A stretch of DNA of 24,317 nt, taken from positions 1 through 24,317 of the forward strand of contig VBJK01000105.1 of assembly GCA_005879655.1 (NCBI GenBank), given 5' to 3'. How positions within the stretch are numbered: the stretch's first letter is position 1; each line of letters begins with the position of its first letter. Below the pieces are notes generated by a model. It searched no databases. It was not told the origin of the DNA and was given only the letters and a program-made list of their open reading frames with translations. This DNA comes from Chloroflexota bacterium (GTDB lineage: Bacteria; Chloroflexota; Ktedonobacteria; Ktedonobacterales; Ktedonobacteraceae). The position numbers and the translations under genes are program-made. This document shows positions 11,101 to 18,973 of this stretch, in pieces.

Positions 11101-14100
11101 GCTCTTGTCCTACCAGATACTTTTGCAGTTTCTCTTCAAGCTCTGGCAGTGAGGTGACCAGCAGTGCAAGCCGTTGCTGCATCGGCTCGCGTCCCACTTG
11201 CAGTGTGTAGGCCACATCCTCTAGATTGAGCTTTGCGTCGCGGGGGCTAGCCCACTGCCGATGCTTTCGCAACCAGGCAAGCAACTGTTCGACGCGCTGC
11301 TGCAACTGCTCTGGGGTACGCGCCGAGAGCACGATCAGTACTGGCTGTGATTGTAACATGCTGCCTTCTGGCTGTCCCTGAGCGTGCTTAGGCAGATATT
11401 CTTCCACAATCACATGCGCATTGGCTCCTCCAGCCCCAAAGGCGGAGATACCAGCACGTCTGGGCAACCACTGCTCCTTACCCCTGCTAGCCACCTGCAA
11501 GCGTTCCCACTCGCCCAGTTCTTGCTGCACCACGAAGGGCGTCTGGCTGAAATCGATATGGGGGTTGAGCACATCGGCATGGATGGAGGGGACCAGTTGT
11601 CCATGTTGCATCTGTAAGAGCACTTTCGAGAGTCCGGCTATTCCGGCAGCACTCTCGGCATGGCCGATGTTAGACTTGACCGAGCCAATGGCACACGACT
11701 GCCTGTGCTCAGTCCCCCCCTGAGCCTGAAAGGCACGGGAGAGTCCTGCAATTTCGATGGGATCTCCCAACACGGTGCCCGTGCCGTGGGCTTCGATGTA
11801 ACTGATGGTGCTGGCATCGATGCCTGCTTTGCTGAGGGCTTGTTGGATCACTGCGGCTTGTGCCTGCGGATTGGGTACCGTCAAGCCATTGGTTTTGCCT
11901 CCATGATTGATGGCTGTTGCCTTGATCACCCCATAGATGTGATCCCCATCGGCTTCTGCCCGTGCCAGCGGTTTGAGCAGCACCGCGCCTACTCCTTCCG
12001 CAGGCACATAGCCATCGGCTCCCTGCCCGAAGCTCTCACAGTGTCCCTGACTTGAGAGGAATCTGCCTCGTCCCAAAAACAGGTATTTGTGCGGATGGAT
12101 GGAGACATTGACCCCTCCGGCGATGGCCAGTTCGCAGTCACCCTGCTGGATGCTTTGACAGGCCAGGTGCATAGCGGTCAAGGATGATGAGCACATCGTA
12201 TCCACCGCCATACTTGGTCCCCTCAAATTGCAGTAATAGGATACACGGTTGGCGATCCAGGAAGGATTGCCAGACGCCGCAACAGGTTGCCCCTGGCGCT
12301 GTGCCTCCGCACTCCAAAGTTGATACTCCTCATACATGACACCCACAAAGACGCCCACATTGGCGGCTCTCGCATCGCCGTAGGACTTGCCACAACTGCC
12401 GGTCCCAGCGGCAAGAGCGCTACGGGTATAGCCCGCATCTTCTAGCGTCTCTATCACACACTGCAAGAAGAGACGTTCCTGCGGGTCCATCATTTCGGCT
12501 TCTCTGGGAGAGATCTGGAAGAAGAGGGGATCGAATTCATCCACGCCATCCAGGAAGCCCCCCCATTTACAGTAGGTGCTTCCCGTCTTGTTTTTGTCGG
12601 GATTGTAGTACAAGTGATGCGGCCAGCGCTCCGGTGGAATCTCGGTGATGCAATCACGGCCCTCACATAAGTTTTGCCAAAATGCATGCAGATCTCGTGC
12701 ACCAGGATAACGTCCGGCGAGACCGATGATGGCAATGTCTGCCGCTGTGCCAAACCTCTCTGATTGAGCCTCACGCGGCAGGAAGCGCTGGCGATGAGGA
12801 GGCTGGCGGCTTCGCCCTGCTTGCCTCTCGCTGCTGACCTGACTGCGCTCATGCTCCTGATTGGTCACTGACAGAGCCGTGATGGCGGTTGCCTTGCTTT
12901 GCCCTTTGAAGTTGGCTAACAGCTTTTTCAGTTGCTCAGGATAGCTCTGCAGGAAATACCCAGTCAGGCTCGCTAGCGTGGAATATTCAAACAGTAACGT
13001 TTTTGACAAGGGGCCAAAGCTCTCTTCCAGCACGATCGTGAAGCGTATGGCCATGATCGAATCAAAGCCATAGTCAATGAGGGGAGCCTGTGCATCGATT
13101 TGCTGGATGGGTAACTTGATGAGGCTTGCCAATTGCTTTCTGAAGTATGTGCTGGCTCTGTGCTGTAATGCCTCCTCTTCTACACTAATGACCGTCTGCT
13201 GCTCCTGTCCACCAGTTCTTTCTACTGGCATAGCTCCCATAGGCTGGGGTGCTTGCTGTGATGCATGGTGGGATTGTGCTTGCCCTTGCAGTGTTATCAC
13301 CTCTTGCTGCCAGTGAGGCGTGAGCAGCACAGTCTGTCTCTCTTCTTCGCCTTCGCTTCTGAGTGCTCTTGTGCTTAATCCACGCATATGGACCACGACA
13401 CGTCCTGTATCGTCACACACCTCAAGATCGAAGACCGATGTAGGGGTCGAACTGGCACCCGGCTGCTTGCTGTGCTCTCTGCGACGGACCCATGCCCAGC
13501 CTTGTGCTGGCACCTCATCCACTATTTCTAGCTTTTCCAGTGCGAACGGCACCTGTAGCTCATTGCTCTCTGCCAACAACCAGATGCAGGACTGCAAGGC
13601 GGCATCCAGCAGACTGGGATGCAGCACAAAGTCCGTACGTGTGTGGGCCACCACCGCGGGGACATGCAGCCTGGCCAGTAGCTCATCATCTCCCACACTC
13701 AGCTGGGTTATCCCCTGTAGAGATGGCCCATAGTTGAAGCCCAGGGCATGATACCGCTGATAACATTCGCTGGCCGTAACAGTCAAGTGCTGGCAGCGGC
13801 TTTGTATGCTACTCAGGTCAAGCCTCTGGCTCTCCTCTCTGTGTGTGGTCGTGCGCAGTTCTGCTCTCCCCTGACATACAAGTGCCAGCGCCATGGCCTC
13901 CTCGTCTGTAGGAGTAGTTTCCAGCATCCGTGGCTTGTCCTCGGACTGGCTCAAGGCATGCCTGCCCTCACTGACAAGAAACGAAATTGTCCCGTTATCC
14001 TGTGATTCCCGTGTAATATGGGCCGTGACGGGTGACTCGCTGACGATGAGGGGACGGGCCCACACAACATGGTTGAGGTATAGACAAATCAATTTGTGCT

Positions 14101-14743
14101 CTGTTGTGGCACTGCCGGTCTGGAATTGTGGAGCAAGTTCACAGGCTACAGCTATGGCAGCACGAGCCATTTCTAGATAAGCTGCTGCTGGGATGATGGA
14201 TTGCCCTTTGACAACATGATCGGCCAGGAAAAACTCATTACCGTGAAAGGTCGAACTGAACCGCTGTGCTCGCAACGTGGAGGTATTGTGCTGTATAAGA
14301 GGGTGTAGAGTAGCAAGTGAGACCACACTTGTAGGGGTCGCAGCAGGTCCCCCCCCGACCGGCGGGGCAGGAACCCAATAGCGTTCGTGGGCAAACGGAT
14401 AGGTGGGTAGACTGATGCGACGTGGTCTCTCTTCTCCATAGAGGTGCTGCCAATCTATGCTAAGTCCTTTAACCCACCACTCCAGTAGTTTCTCATATTT
14501 GCCTCGTTGAAGCCATTTGCCAATGGCGGCTTGCATGGCTTCTTGTAATTGCTCATCGGCACTCAAGAGCGTTGTCGTCTCTTTGTGTCGTCTCACCTGC
14601 CCCTGATACCAGTCTCCTGGCGTTTGTGGCTCCAGGAGATATTTGTTCAGCTTCTGCTCTAGTTCTGTGAACGAACTTACCAGCATTGCTAGCCGTTCCT
14701 CCATCGCCTCACGTCCCACCCAGCAGCAGTTGCACTTGCTCAT
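5165..14743 (-). CDS. trans-AT polyketide synthase, DH-ACP-KS-DH-KR-ACP-KS-ACP-KS(partial)
   Basis: This is a 3192-residue reading frame. It opens in the middle of a post-KS linker ([10 protein letters not shown] at residue 9). Order: DH1 about 144-480 (HVVKG..P near 175, DAALQ Asp 379); ACP2, Ser 562; KS3 about 668-1113, Cys 851; linker; DH2 about 1305-1600 (HVIKG..P near 1338, Asp 1518); KR about 1800-2040 with SSIS and Tyr-AAAN; ACP3, Ser 2111; KS4 about 2217-2664, Cys 2400; ACP4, Ser 2956 with Trp 2962; then KS5 from about 3085, cut short at [10 protein letters not shown]3 and KS4 share DTMCSSS, HGTGT and NIGH and look active. The first module has DH but no KR; the second has both; the third (KS4-ACP4) has no reduction and would leave a beta-keto group. 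No AT domain occurs. The apparent ATG at 14743 lies inside coding sequence of the preceding gene. Both ends look like frameshift scars, so the intact gene was probably one continuous megasynthase. Confidence 0.93.
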   Translation of the reverse strand: MSKCNCCWVGREAMEERLAMLVSSFTELEQKLNKYLLEPQTPGDWYQGQVRRHKETTTLLSADEQLQEAMQAAIGKWLQRGKYEKLLEWWVKGLSIDWQHLYGEERPRRISLPTYPFAHERYWVPAPPVGGGPAATPTSVVSLATLHPLIQHNTSTLRAQRFSSTFHGNEFFLADHVVKGQSIIPAAAYLEMARAAIAVACELAPQFQTGSATTEHKLICLYLNHVVWARPLIVSESPVTAHITRESQDNGTISFLVSEGRHALSQSEDKPRMLETTPTDEEAMALALVCQGRAELRTTTHREESQRLDLSSIQSRCQHLTVTASECYQRYHALGFNYGPSLQGITQLSVGDDELLARLHVPAVVAHTRTDFVLHPSLLDAALQSCIWLLAESNELQVPFALEKLEIVDEVPAQGWAWVRRREHSKQPGASSTPTSVFDLEVCDDTGRVVVHMRGLSTRALRSEGEEERQTVLLTPHWQQEVITLQGQAQSHHASQQAPQPMGAMPVERTGGQEQQTVISVEEEALQHRASTYFRKQLASLIKLPIQQIDAQAPLIDYGFDSIMAIRFTIVLEESFGPLSKTLLFEYSTLASLTGYFLQSYPEQLKKLLANFKGQSKATAITALSVTNQEHERSQVSSERQAGRSRQPPHRQRFLPREAQSERFGTAADIAIIGLAGRYPGARDLHAFWQNLCEGRDCITEIPPERWPHHLYYNPDKNKTGSTYCKWGGFLDGVDEFDPLFFQISPREAEMMDPQERLFLQCVIETLEDAGYTRSALAAGTGSCGKSYGDARAANVGVFVGVMYEEYQLWSAEAQRQGQPVAASGNPSWIANRVSYYCNLRGPSMAVDTMCSSSLTAMHLACQSIQQGDCELAIAGGVNVSIHPHKYLFLGRGRFLSSQGHCESFGQGADGYVPAEGVGAVLLKPLARAEADGDHIYGVIKATAINHGGKTNGLTVPNPQAQAAVIQQALSKAGIDASTISYIEAHGTGTVLGDPIEIAGLSRAFQAQGGTEHRQSCAIGSVKSNIGHAESAAGIAGLSKVLLQMQHGQLVPSIHADVLNPHIDFSQTPFVVQQELGEWERLQVASRGKEQWLPRRAGISAFGAGGANAHVIVEEYLPKHAQGQPEGSMLQSQPVLIVLSARTPEQLQQRVEQLLAWLRKHRQWASPRDAKLNLEDVAYTLQVGREPMQQRLALLVTSLPELEEKLQKYLVGQEQAAEYYQGEVKPYHPMGSFATDEDGQLAIAAWMSKGKYEKLLEWWVNGLTVDWELLYRGQRPRRISLPTYPFACERYWLPTPTMTVRTAHDCLHPLVQCNISDFFAQRFSSSFNGEEFFLADHVIKGQRLMPGVAYLEMAHAAIRQAMGSVEQKEERTLCLTQVVWLRSLVIGKQPVIVDIALELEEHEQIIFTISCKTHEPEHEAPAIMSQGRAQLRELSTSTHTQENQRLDLSSIQSRCQHLTVSGSECYQRYHALGFNYGPSLQGIAQLDVGDDELLARLHVPAVVAHTRTDFVLHPSLLDAALQSCIWLLAESNELQVPFALEELEIVDEVPAQGWAWVRRRQHSKQPGASPNFTSFFDLEVCDDTGRVVVRLRGLSMRALKSEEERWTVLLTPHWQPEEITWQRQVPQPVAETVSCTDQLVLLCDLPGIDGSSIQDQLSLDEHCWKVRVKHWQSGQPDRALRFQEAVQYLIQELQHLLVAQRASSVLIQIVVVRSKEPSLLEALAGVLKTTEQEYPKLQWQLLQVDREPQERELLTWLRENQIRPQERYILYRDSKRWIMQWQEVSIDKSSLPESRPWKEDGCYLITGGAGGLARLFVREMAQHVRKATVILVGRSPLSAAQRAQLESAVGETLHLDYQQVAVDDGPAVHALMQRVIQQYGHLDGIIHAAGVLRDSLLLNKTAEEVEAVLAPKVRGVEHLDEASKQFALDFFVLCSSISAVLGNVGQADYAAANAYLDAFAHARQIRVIAAERHGTTISINWPLWENGGMKIEVEERRLMQQQLGIEAMSTESGMKVLYQALALSLTQVMVAHGQMERIRQRLSSQSQLSSMQAVPVERTGGQEQQTVISIEKETLQYRTSTYFKKQLASLIKLAVQQIDTQAPLIDYGFDSVLAIRFINALEESFGPLSKTLLFECPTLESLTQYFLQSYPEQLSNLLANSKGQSKAAAITTLPVTNQEQQRSQVSSERQAGRSLQSPHRQRLLSRQAQSERVGAAADIAIIGLAGRYPGARDLRAFWKNLCEGRDCITEIPPERWPHHLYYNPDKNKMGSTYCKWGGFLDGVDEFDPFFFQISPREAEMMDPQERLFLQCVIETLEDAGYTRSALAAGIGSHGKPHADARAAHVGVFVGVMYGEYQLFGVEAQMQGRPVALGSTSSSIANHISYYCNLRGPSMAVDTMCSSSLTAMHLACQSIQQGDCELAIAGGVNVSIHPNKYLLLGQGKFVSSQGHCESFGQGADGYVPAEGVGAVLLKPLARAEADGDHIYGVIKATAINHGGKTNGLTVPNPHAQAEVIQQALSKAGIDASTISYIEAHGTGTVLGDPIEIAGLSRAFQAQGGTEHSQSCAIGSVKSNIGHAESAAGIAGLSKVLLQMQHGQLVPSIHADVLNPHIDFSQTPFMVQQQLGAWKRLQVPGRGEEQFLPRRAGISAFGAGGANAHVIVEEYLPKHAQHQAALPQPEDSIAQGRPALIVLSARTLEQLQQRVEQLLAWLREDRQWTDPHDAKLDLEDVAYTLQVGREPMQQRLALLVTSLPELEEKLQKYLVGQGQAAEYYQGEAKPYHPMGSFATDEDGQLAIAAWISKGKYEKLLEWWVNGLTVDWELLYRGQRPRRISLPTYPFARERYWFPSKLAPTVTTKAEPTDNKMSPSFSIDSVRPQRITLRPLADPPMPSSNSEVADQPQSSISEASLAVAQHPGVVSVQVLEEELANSLAQILYMEQTVIDRQKPFGEMGLDSVLGVEWIESLKEQFACHLAAPIVYEYPTIRQLAGFLQKELMKSGVVLQQTSVPARATVVQDVSLQPQLVQLSSQIQAPDGLPGAETREVVGFGGPGGEASLAGLGVSPSAPIPQKILGFCPGSTEGIAIVGMSGKYPGTRDLSEYWNNLVQGKNAIREIPLSRFDVTSYYDPNPAQRGKIYCKWLGAIDDIEAFDPSFFHLSPAEAEVMDPQHRLFLEEGYKAFADAGYSPALPIY
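5519..5612. repeat. G-rich triple-hairpin palindromic repeat inside PKS coding sequence
   Basis: Three perfect hairpins sit in a row: 5523-5538 (CCCAAAA, loop TC), 5549-5567 (GCTTGGGG, loop ACA) and 5572-5593 (CCAGGG arms around an inner GAAGCTTC), followed by a C-run on the plus strand. The composition and tight palindromes look like the short interspersed REP/MITE-type elements found in many bacterial genomes. It lies between ACP4 and KS5 and stays open in frame, encoding a Gly/Pro-rich stretch of about 30 residues ([15 protein letters not shown] and onward) unlike any other linker here. On the minus (coding) strand it has several runs of four or five G. The exact ends are uncertain because only one copy is in the window. 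Confidence 0.6.
6200..8585. repeat. module duplication, copy 2 (ACP3-KS4-linker)
   Basis: This aligns to 10862-13232 at a constant offset of 4647 bp (1549 codons) across ACP and KS, shifting to 4662 bp in the post-KS linker through a five-residue indel. Visual comparison shows long identical runs, including about 168 bp at 6887-7054 against 11534-11701. Copy 2 includes Ser 8411-8413 of ACP3 and Cys 7544-7546 of KS4. Confidence 0.9.
9906..10410. repeat. duplicated DH C-terminal half, copy 2 (DH2)
   Basis: This matches 13320-13824 at a constant offset of 3414 bp. It covers the second hot-dog fold with DAALQ (Asp codon 10190-10192) and the following linker up to TPHWQ. The offset then jumps by 1233 bp (411 codons) to 4647 bp at the ACP, which is the KR found only in this copy. 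Confidence 0.88.
10862..13232. repeat. module duplication, copy 1 (ACP2-KS3-linker)
   Basis: Partner of 6200-8585. The divergence concentrates in the variable KS segment about 12240-12400 (against 7590-7750) and in the linker to the next domain. The KS core is nearly identical at the DNA level, which suggests recent duplication or ongoing gene conversion. Confidence 0.9.
13320..13824. repeat. duplicated DH C-terminal half, copy 1 (DH1)
   Basis: Partner of 9906-10410, with the Asp codon of DAALQ at 13604-13606. Beyond TPHWQ this copy goes within about 25 residues straight to the [15 protein letters not shown] segment that precedes the ACP. The other copy inserts a full KR there. Confidence 0.88.
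14709..14743 (-). other. frame break in the KS2-DH1 linker, about 27 residues missing
   Basis: The two long PKS frames overlap by 35 bp. The upstream frame ends [10 protein letters not shown] and the downstream frame reads [10 protein letters not shown]. In the homologous linkers of KS3 and KS4 the text between EQLLAWLR and LQVGREPM is about 27 residues longer. A frameshift alone cannot restore these residues, so sequence has been lost (about 80 bp, not a multiple of three) or mis-assembled. ATG 14743 has a fortuitous GAAGAG seven bases upstream, so re-initiation making a two-protein system cannot be excluded. Confidence 0.75.
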
Positions 14744-17700
14744 ACAGTCGCTCTTCGTTCCTGGCAGAGAGCACGATCAGTAAGGGTACAGTTTGCCCCT
14801 GTCCTGTTTGTGGGGTGAGACTTCCCGCTAGCGTTGCCCCCGGTTTAGGGAGATATTCCTCAAGGACGACGTGGGCGTTGGCTCCTCCAAAGCCAAATGA
14901 ACTGACGCCCGCTCGTCGTGGCGAGATATTGCCCTCTCGATCCTGTGGTGCTTCCCACTCGCGGTTCTGCTGTACGATGTAGAAGGGGCTATCCTGCAAT
15001 TGAATATAGGGATTGATCTGCTCACAATGCAGATTCTTGACCAGCTTCTTGTGTTGCAACTGCAACAAGACTTTGATGACGCCAGCGACCCCTGCAGCCA
15101 GTTCCAGATGCCCAATATAGCTTTTGAGCGAGCCAAGCCCGCATGATTCCTGTGGTAGCGGTCCCTCTCCTCGCATCTGGGCTAGCTCGCTGAAGGCAGT
15201 CTTGAGTCCGTTGATCTCGATGGGATCACCCAACGGCGTTCCCGTGCCATGCGCCTCGATATAGCCCACCGTGCCTGGATCAATGCCAGCTTTGCGATAA
15301 GCGGCCAGTAACAGATCGGCCTGTGCTCTGGGATTAGGGGCAGTGAGGGAACTGGCGTGCCCACCATGATTTTCTGCGCTCCCGATGATCACGCCATAGA
15401 TGTGATCTGCGTCTCGCTCGGCATCCGAGAGCTTTTTGAGTACGAGTATACCGACCCCTTCACCCCGTGCATAACCATTGGCTGCCGCCGAGAAGGTTTT
15501 GCAGCGTCCATCCTCACAGAGCATACCCGCTTTGCTGTAACTGATGTGTAGTGCGGGAGAGATGAGAGTATTGACACCACCAACAATCGCCATGTCACAT
15601 TGACCACTCTCAATGGCACTCACGCCTCGGTGAATGGCGACCAGGGAGCTAGAGCAGGCTGTCTCAATAGCTTCGCTGGGTCCGTGCAGATTGAGCAAAT
15701 AGCTCATGCGATTGGGTCCTACCGATGGGGTCTGACCTGTCGCAGAATAGCCTTCAAGCGCCATGTTGACACTGGATAGCCGCTCATGATAGCCGCTGTT
15801 CGTAGAACCAACAAACAGCGCAGTATTGGTCCCTGAGAGGCTTGACGCTGCATATCCAGCATCCTCTATTGCCTTCCAGATATGTGTCATCAGTAACCGT
15901 TGCGGCGGGTCCATCTGCTCGGCTTCACCGGGCGAGATGCCAAAGAACAATGGATCAAACCATTCGACATCCTCCGCTATCCCGGCCCATTTGACATTCG
16001 TCTTATTCGCCTCCGTGGCCGGATTGCCGAAATAGCTCTGCCAACTCCAGCGCGAGGGAGGGATTTCGCTAATACAGTCGCGGCCAGAGAGCAGATTGTA
16101 CCATAAGCTCTGCACATTTGGAGCCTGAGGAAAGCTTCCACTTATACCAATAATGGCGATGGGTAATGCGGTTGTAAGTGTAGGTGGCACCTGCGAACAT
16201 TCAATGCAAGCGTGTTGTTGGATGCGGGAAGATTCACGTGATGCTTCGTCTGTCGCCACCTGGGAAATGACAGGGTATGCTGTAGCGAAATAGGGAGTGA
16301 GGACAGAAGCATAAGTTGCATGCAGATACTGGGCAAGGCACTCCAGGGTCGGGTAATCAAAAAAGTGGGCGGGTGTCAGATCGAGCCGATAACTCTGCTG
16401 GAGACGATGGGCAAACTTGATGTAGGTGATCGAATCGAAGCCGTATTCTGAGAGTGGGGTCTGGATATCGATATCCTCCAGCGAAACTTTGATTAAATCA
16501 GAAACCATGTACGAGAGCGCCTTACTCAGTCTATCGGTGAGCACCACTTTGAACTGCTGCGGTTTATCGCCAGAGTCGTCGAGGAAAGTGTTTGTCTGTT
16601 CCTGTCCACCATCATGTCCAGGATCAGCAGTATCAAGTGGTGTACCTGCATAGCTCTTCAATAAACTCCCTCCTCGATCCTCCACTATCCAGTAAGACTC
16701 TCCACTAAAAGGATACGTCGGCAGTGGGATGCGGAAATATCTCTCCTTCTCAAAGAATCGTTCCCAGTTTAAATTGCATCCTTTTACATATAAAGCTGAT
16801 AAAGCAACTAACCTCTTTCTATATTCTTCTTCATCAAGGGAGACATTTTCCAGCAATTCCTGCAGTAACCAATGACCATATGGCTGTAAGAATGACTCAG
16901 CCTGTGAATCACGCCTTTCCTTCTTTTCAACATGAAGTTCTGAGTAACCATTACTTATAATTTCACTAAGACATTGCTTGAGTTCACCACTATTCCTGGC
17001 CACTACCGCATGTCGTATTGCAAAATGACTGCGGCCTTGTACTAACGTGTAGGAAATATCTTCAACGGCATAGTTTGCGTCTTCTTTTTCTAGCCACTTC
17101 ACCATATCTACAATTTTTTGCATCAGAGCTATTTGTGTTTTTGCAGAGAAGGGGAAAAAGAGATAGGGCCGTGTTGGCCTGAGTACCTCTTTCTGTTGGG
17201 GGGAAGGTTCCTCAAGAATAAGATGGCAATTGGTTCCGCTCAAACCAAAGGCACTAACCCCTGCGCGTCTCGGACTATCGGGGGAACTTTTCCATTCTCT
17301 CAATTCTGTATTGATGAAGAATGGGCTATTTTGGAAATCAATCTGTGGATTGGTCTCTTCAACATGAAGAGTGGGGGGGATTTGCTGATATTTCATGGCG
17401 AGCAAGACTTTAAAAACACCTGCAATGCCCGCGCACGTAACGGTATGACCGATATTAGGTTTGTGTGATCCAATTGCACAAAATTGTTTTTTATCGGTAA
17501 AAGTGTGAAATGCTTCATTTAACGCTTGCATCTCAATAGGGTCACCTAGCTTCGACCCCGTACCATGAGCTTCAAGGTAGGTAACAGTTGCGGGATTGAT
17601 GGTCGCCTTTTTATAGAGATCGCAGAGCAAGGCTTTTTGTGAATGTAGACTGGGGGCCGTCATCCCAAAGGTTTTGCCATCCTGATTGATGGCCGACCCT

Positions 17701-18635
17701 TTAATAATGCCATAAAGGTGATCCCCGTCTGCAATGGCAGCCTCCAAAGGCTTAAGGACGAGAGCACCAACACCCTCACCTATCACAATGCCATTGGCAT
17801 TCTTATCAAATGTTTTGCATTTGCCATCTGGCGCAAGCAGCTGAGTTTTCGCGGCCATCAAATAGTATGCAGGCGAACTCATGACAAAGACACCGCCAGC
17901 TAGAGCCATCTCTGATTCCCCAGTGCGGATACTTTCACAGGCCAGGTGAATGGCAACCAGAGAAGAAGAACTCGCCGTATCTATGGTTAAGCTTGGACCC
18001 TTACAGTTCAAAAAATAGGAGATTCTAGCAGCGAGAATAGCCATATCATTGCCTAAAAAGAGGTGCGCATCCATCTGTTCCGACTGTGTAGATAAGGGCC
18101 TTGTGCTATCTATAAGGAGGTCTTTATAATCTCCGGGTCTTGCTCCCACAAACACGCCGACCTTTTTCTCTGATAATTGTTCAGCGCAATAGCCCGCGTC
18201 TTCAAATGCCTTATACGCCTCTTGTAAGAATAAGCGCTGTTGTGGGTCAATCCTTGTAGCCTCGTGCGGTGAAATGTCGAAAAACAATGAGTCAAATTGG
18301 TCTATACTATATAGCATTCCACCCCATTTGCTGGGAGGTATAAACGCATGTTCTGAATCAGGGCCTGAATGTGTATAGGTCTCCCAACCCTTACGGGGTT
18401 GAATTTCCTTGATACAACTATGGCCCTGCTGGAGATGAGACCAGAATGCTTCAAGGTTGGCGGAATCGGCGAATCTTCCAGAAATACCAGTGATAGCAAT
18501 ATCTGACTTCTGTATTCCTCTACGCATCTCATGGACGGCGGTGCAATCCGTAGAGGCGGTAGGTATCGGCGTTTTACAGCTGGCCTCACTGTCATCTGCT
18601 TTTGAAAAACGGTGATCATTGTCTTTCAAGTTCAT
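14709..18635 (-). CDS. trans-AT polyketide synthase, KS(Ser)-ACP-KS; first gene of the operon
   Basis: 1308 residues from ATG 18635, with GAGGT at 18644-18648 eight bases upstream. KS1 spans about residues 45-473. Its active-site motif is DTASSSS, so the catalytic Cys is Ser 222 (codon AGT, 17970-17972). Both catalytic His motifs (HGTGS near 359 and PNIGH near 396) and the Lys before the latter are kept. A post-KS linker ends in [12 protein letters not shown]1 carries YGFDS, Ser 735. KS2 spans about 823-1262 with ETACSSS (Cys 994), HGTGT and YIGH. The frame then ends in the post-KS linker after [20 protein letters not shown], where sister modules continue for about 27 residues to VGRE. The next frame picks up at VGRE, so this end is a break rather than a natural C-terminus. 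An N-terminal KS without Cys beside a lone ACP, in the promoter-proximal gene, suggests the loading module. KS1 could instead be a non-elongating KS. Confidence 0.94.
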   Translation of the reverse strand: MNLKDNDHRFSKADDSEASCKTPIPTASTDCTAVHEMRRGIQKSDIAITGISGRFADSANLEAFWSHLQQGHSCIKEIQPRKGWETYTHSGPDSEHAFIPPSKWGGMLYSIDQFDSLFFDISPHEATRIDPQQRLFLQEAYKAFEDAGYCAEQLSEKKVGVFVGARPGDYKDLLIDSTRPLSTQSEQMDAHLFLGNDMAILAARISYFLNCKGPSLTIDTASSSSLVAIHLACESIRTGESEMALAGGVFVMSSPAYYLMAAKTQLLAPDGKCKTFDKNANGIVIGEGVGALVLKPLEAAIADGDHLYGIIKGSAINQDGKTFGMTAPSLHSQKALLCDLYKKATINPATVTYLEAHGTGSKLGDPIEMQALNEAFHTFTDKKQFCAIGSHKPNIGHTVTCAGIAGVFKVLLAMKYQQIPPTLHVEETNPQIDFQNSPFFINTELREWKSSPDSPRRAGVSAFGLSGTNCHLILEEPSPQQKEVLRPTRPYLFFPFSAKTQIALMQKIVDMVKWLEKEDANYAVEDISYTLVQGRSHFAIRHAVVARNSGELKQCLSEIISNGYSELHVEKKERRDSQAESFLQPYGHWLLQELLENVSLDEEEYRKRLVALSALYVKGCNLNWERFFEKERYFRIPLPTYPFSGESYWIVEDRGGSLLKSYAGTPLDTADPGHDGGQEQTNTFLDDSGDKPQQFKVVLTDRLSKALSYMVSDLIKVSLEDIDIQTPLSEYGFDSITYIKFAHRLQQSYRLDLTPAHFFDYPTLECLAQYLHATYASVLTPYFATAYPVISQVATDEASRESSRIQQHACIECSQVPPTLTTALPIAIIGISGSFPQAPNVQSLWYNLLSGRDCISEIPPSRWSWQSYFGNPATEANKTNVKWAGIAEDVEWFDPLFFGISPGEAEQMDPPQRLLMTHIWKAIEDAGYAASSLSGTNTALFVGSTNSGYHERLSSVNMALEGYSATGQTPSVGPNRMSYLLNLHGPSEAIETACSSSLVAIHRGVSAIESGQCDMAIVGGVNTLISPALHISYSKAGMLCEDGRCKTFSAAANGYARGEGVGILVLKKLSDAERDADHIYGVIIGSAENHGGHASSLTAPNPRAQADLLLAAYRKAGIDPGTVGYIEAHGTGTPLGDPIEINGLKTAFSELAQMRGEGPLPQESCGLGSLKSYIGHLELAAGVAGVIKVLLQLQHKKLVKNLHCEQINPYIQLQDSPFYIVQQNREWEAPQDREGNISPRRAGVSSFGFGGANAHVVLEEYLPKPGATLAGSLTPQTGQGQTVPLLIVLSARNEERLYEQVQLLLGGT

Positions 18636-18723
18636 CTACGCGTACCTCAAATGATTGTTCCTGTTTTGCTGCCCACAAAGTTCACTCAATAACATGCAGA
18701 ACGTATTTTGCTCTTCATATTAC

Positions 18724-18763
18724 TTTTCATATATTTTTATGAAATTAAATAAATATATGAAAA
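18724..18763. promoter_or_regulatory. 13-bp perfect inverted repeat in the PKS leader
   Basis: TTTTCATATATTT (18724-18736) pairs with AAATATATGAAAA (18751-18763) around a 14-nt spacer. A near-copy, TTTTCCATATATTTTT, occurs at 18787-18802 next to the predicted start site. It could be a repressor or nucleoid-protein binding site, or a leader hairpin. The role is inferred from position and symmetry only. Confidence 0.5.
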
Positions 18764-18808
18764 ACATGTTTTACGCTTTATGATGCTTTTCCATATATTT
18801 TTTCTTAT

Positions 18809-18837
18809 ATTATATTAGTAAATATGGTAACTGTCAA
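18809..18837 (-). promoter_or_regulatory. sigma70-type promoter of the PKS operon
   Basis: On the minus strand, TTGACA (18832-18837), a 17-bp spacer and TATAAT (18809-18814): both hexamers match consensus and the spacing is ideal. Transcription would begin near 18802, giving an AT-rich leader of about 165 nt before ATG 18635. Confidence 0.85.
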
Positions 18838-18924
18838 GTTTTTATTACCATTAGGGTGCTTGGGACTTATGAATGTGATAAGAATCTTTTTTCTTGATAG
18901 AACCTTTTTAATCAGCCAACGTAC

Positions 18925-18930
18925 TATAAT
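18925..18930 (+). promoter_or_regulatory. putative -10 box of the P450 operon
   Basis: TATAAT lies 44 bp before the P450 ATG. No good -35 hexamer sits at 16-18 bp; the nearest, TTGATA (18894-18899), is 25 bp away. Expression may therefore depend on an activator or on an overlapping -10 (TATAAC, 18930-18935). The rest of the 18649-18958 gap is AT-rich control DNA with no gene. Confidence 0.4.
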
Positions 18931-18973
18931 ATAACGTTAATTACTTTTAGCAAACGTTTTGAAGGAAAAAAGT

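Noticed and set aside
6200..13232. Insertion sequence or CRISPR-like repeats as the cause of the kilobase-scale repetition
   Set aside because: The repeats are in-frame KS, DH and ACP coding sequence with a module-sized period. There is no transposase, terminal inverted repeat or short spaced array.
14349..14356. Run of eight C as a phase-variation tract or frame error
   Set aside because: The reading frame is consistent with PKS homology on both sides (SLPTYPF before, LHPLIQ after), so no shift is evident here.
14709..14743. Programmed ribosomal frameshift joining the two PKS frames
   Set aside because: No slippery heptamer or downstream structure seen, and shifting frame would still leave about 27 linker residues missing.
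18959..18973. TTG start for the first P450
   Set aside because: The ribosome binding site AAGGA would then lie within the coding sequence. ATG 18974 is correctly spaced from it.
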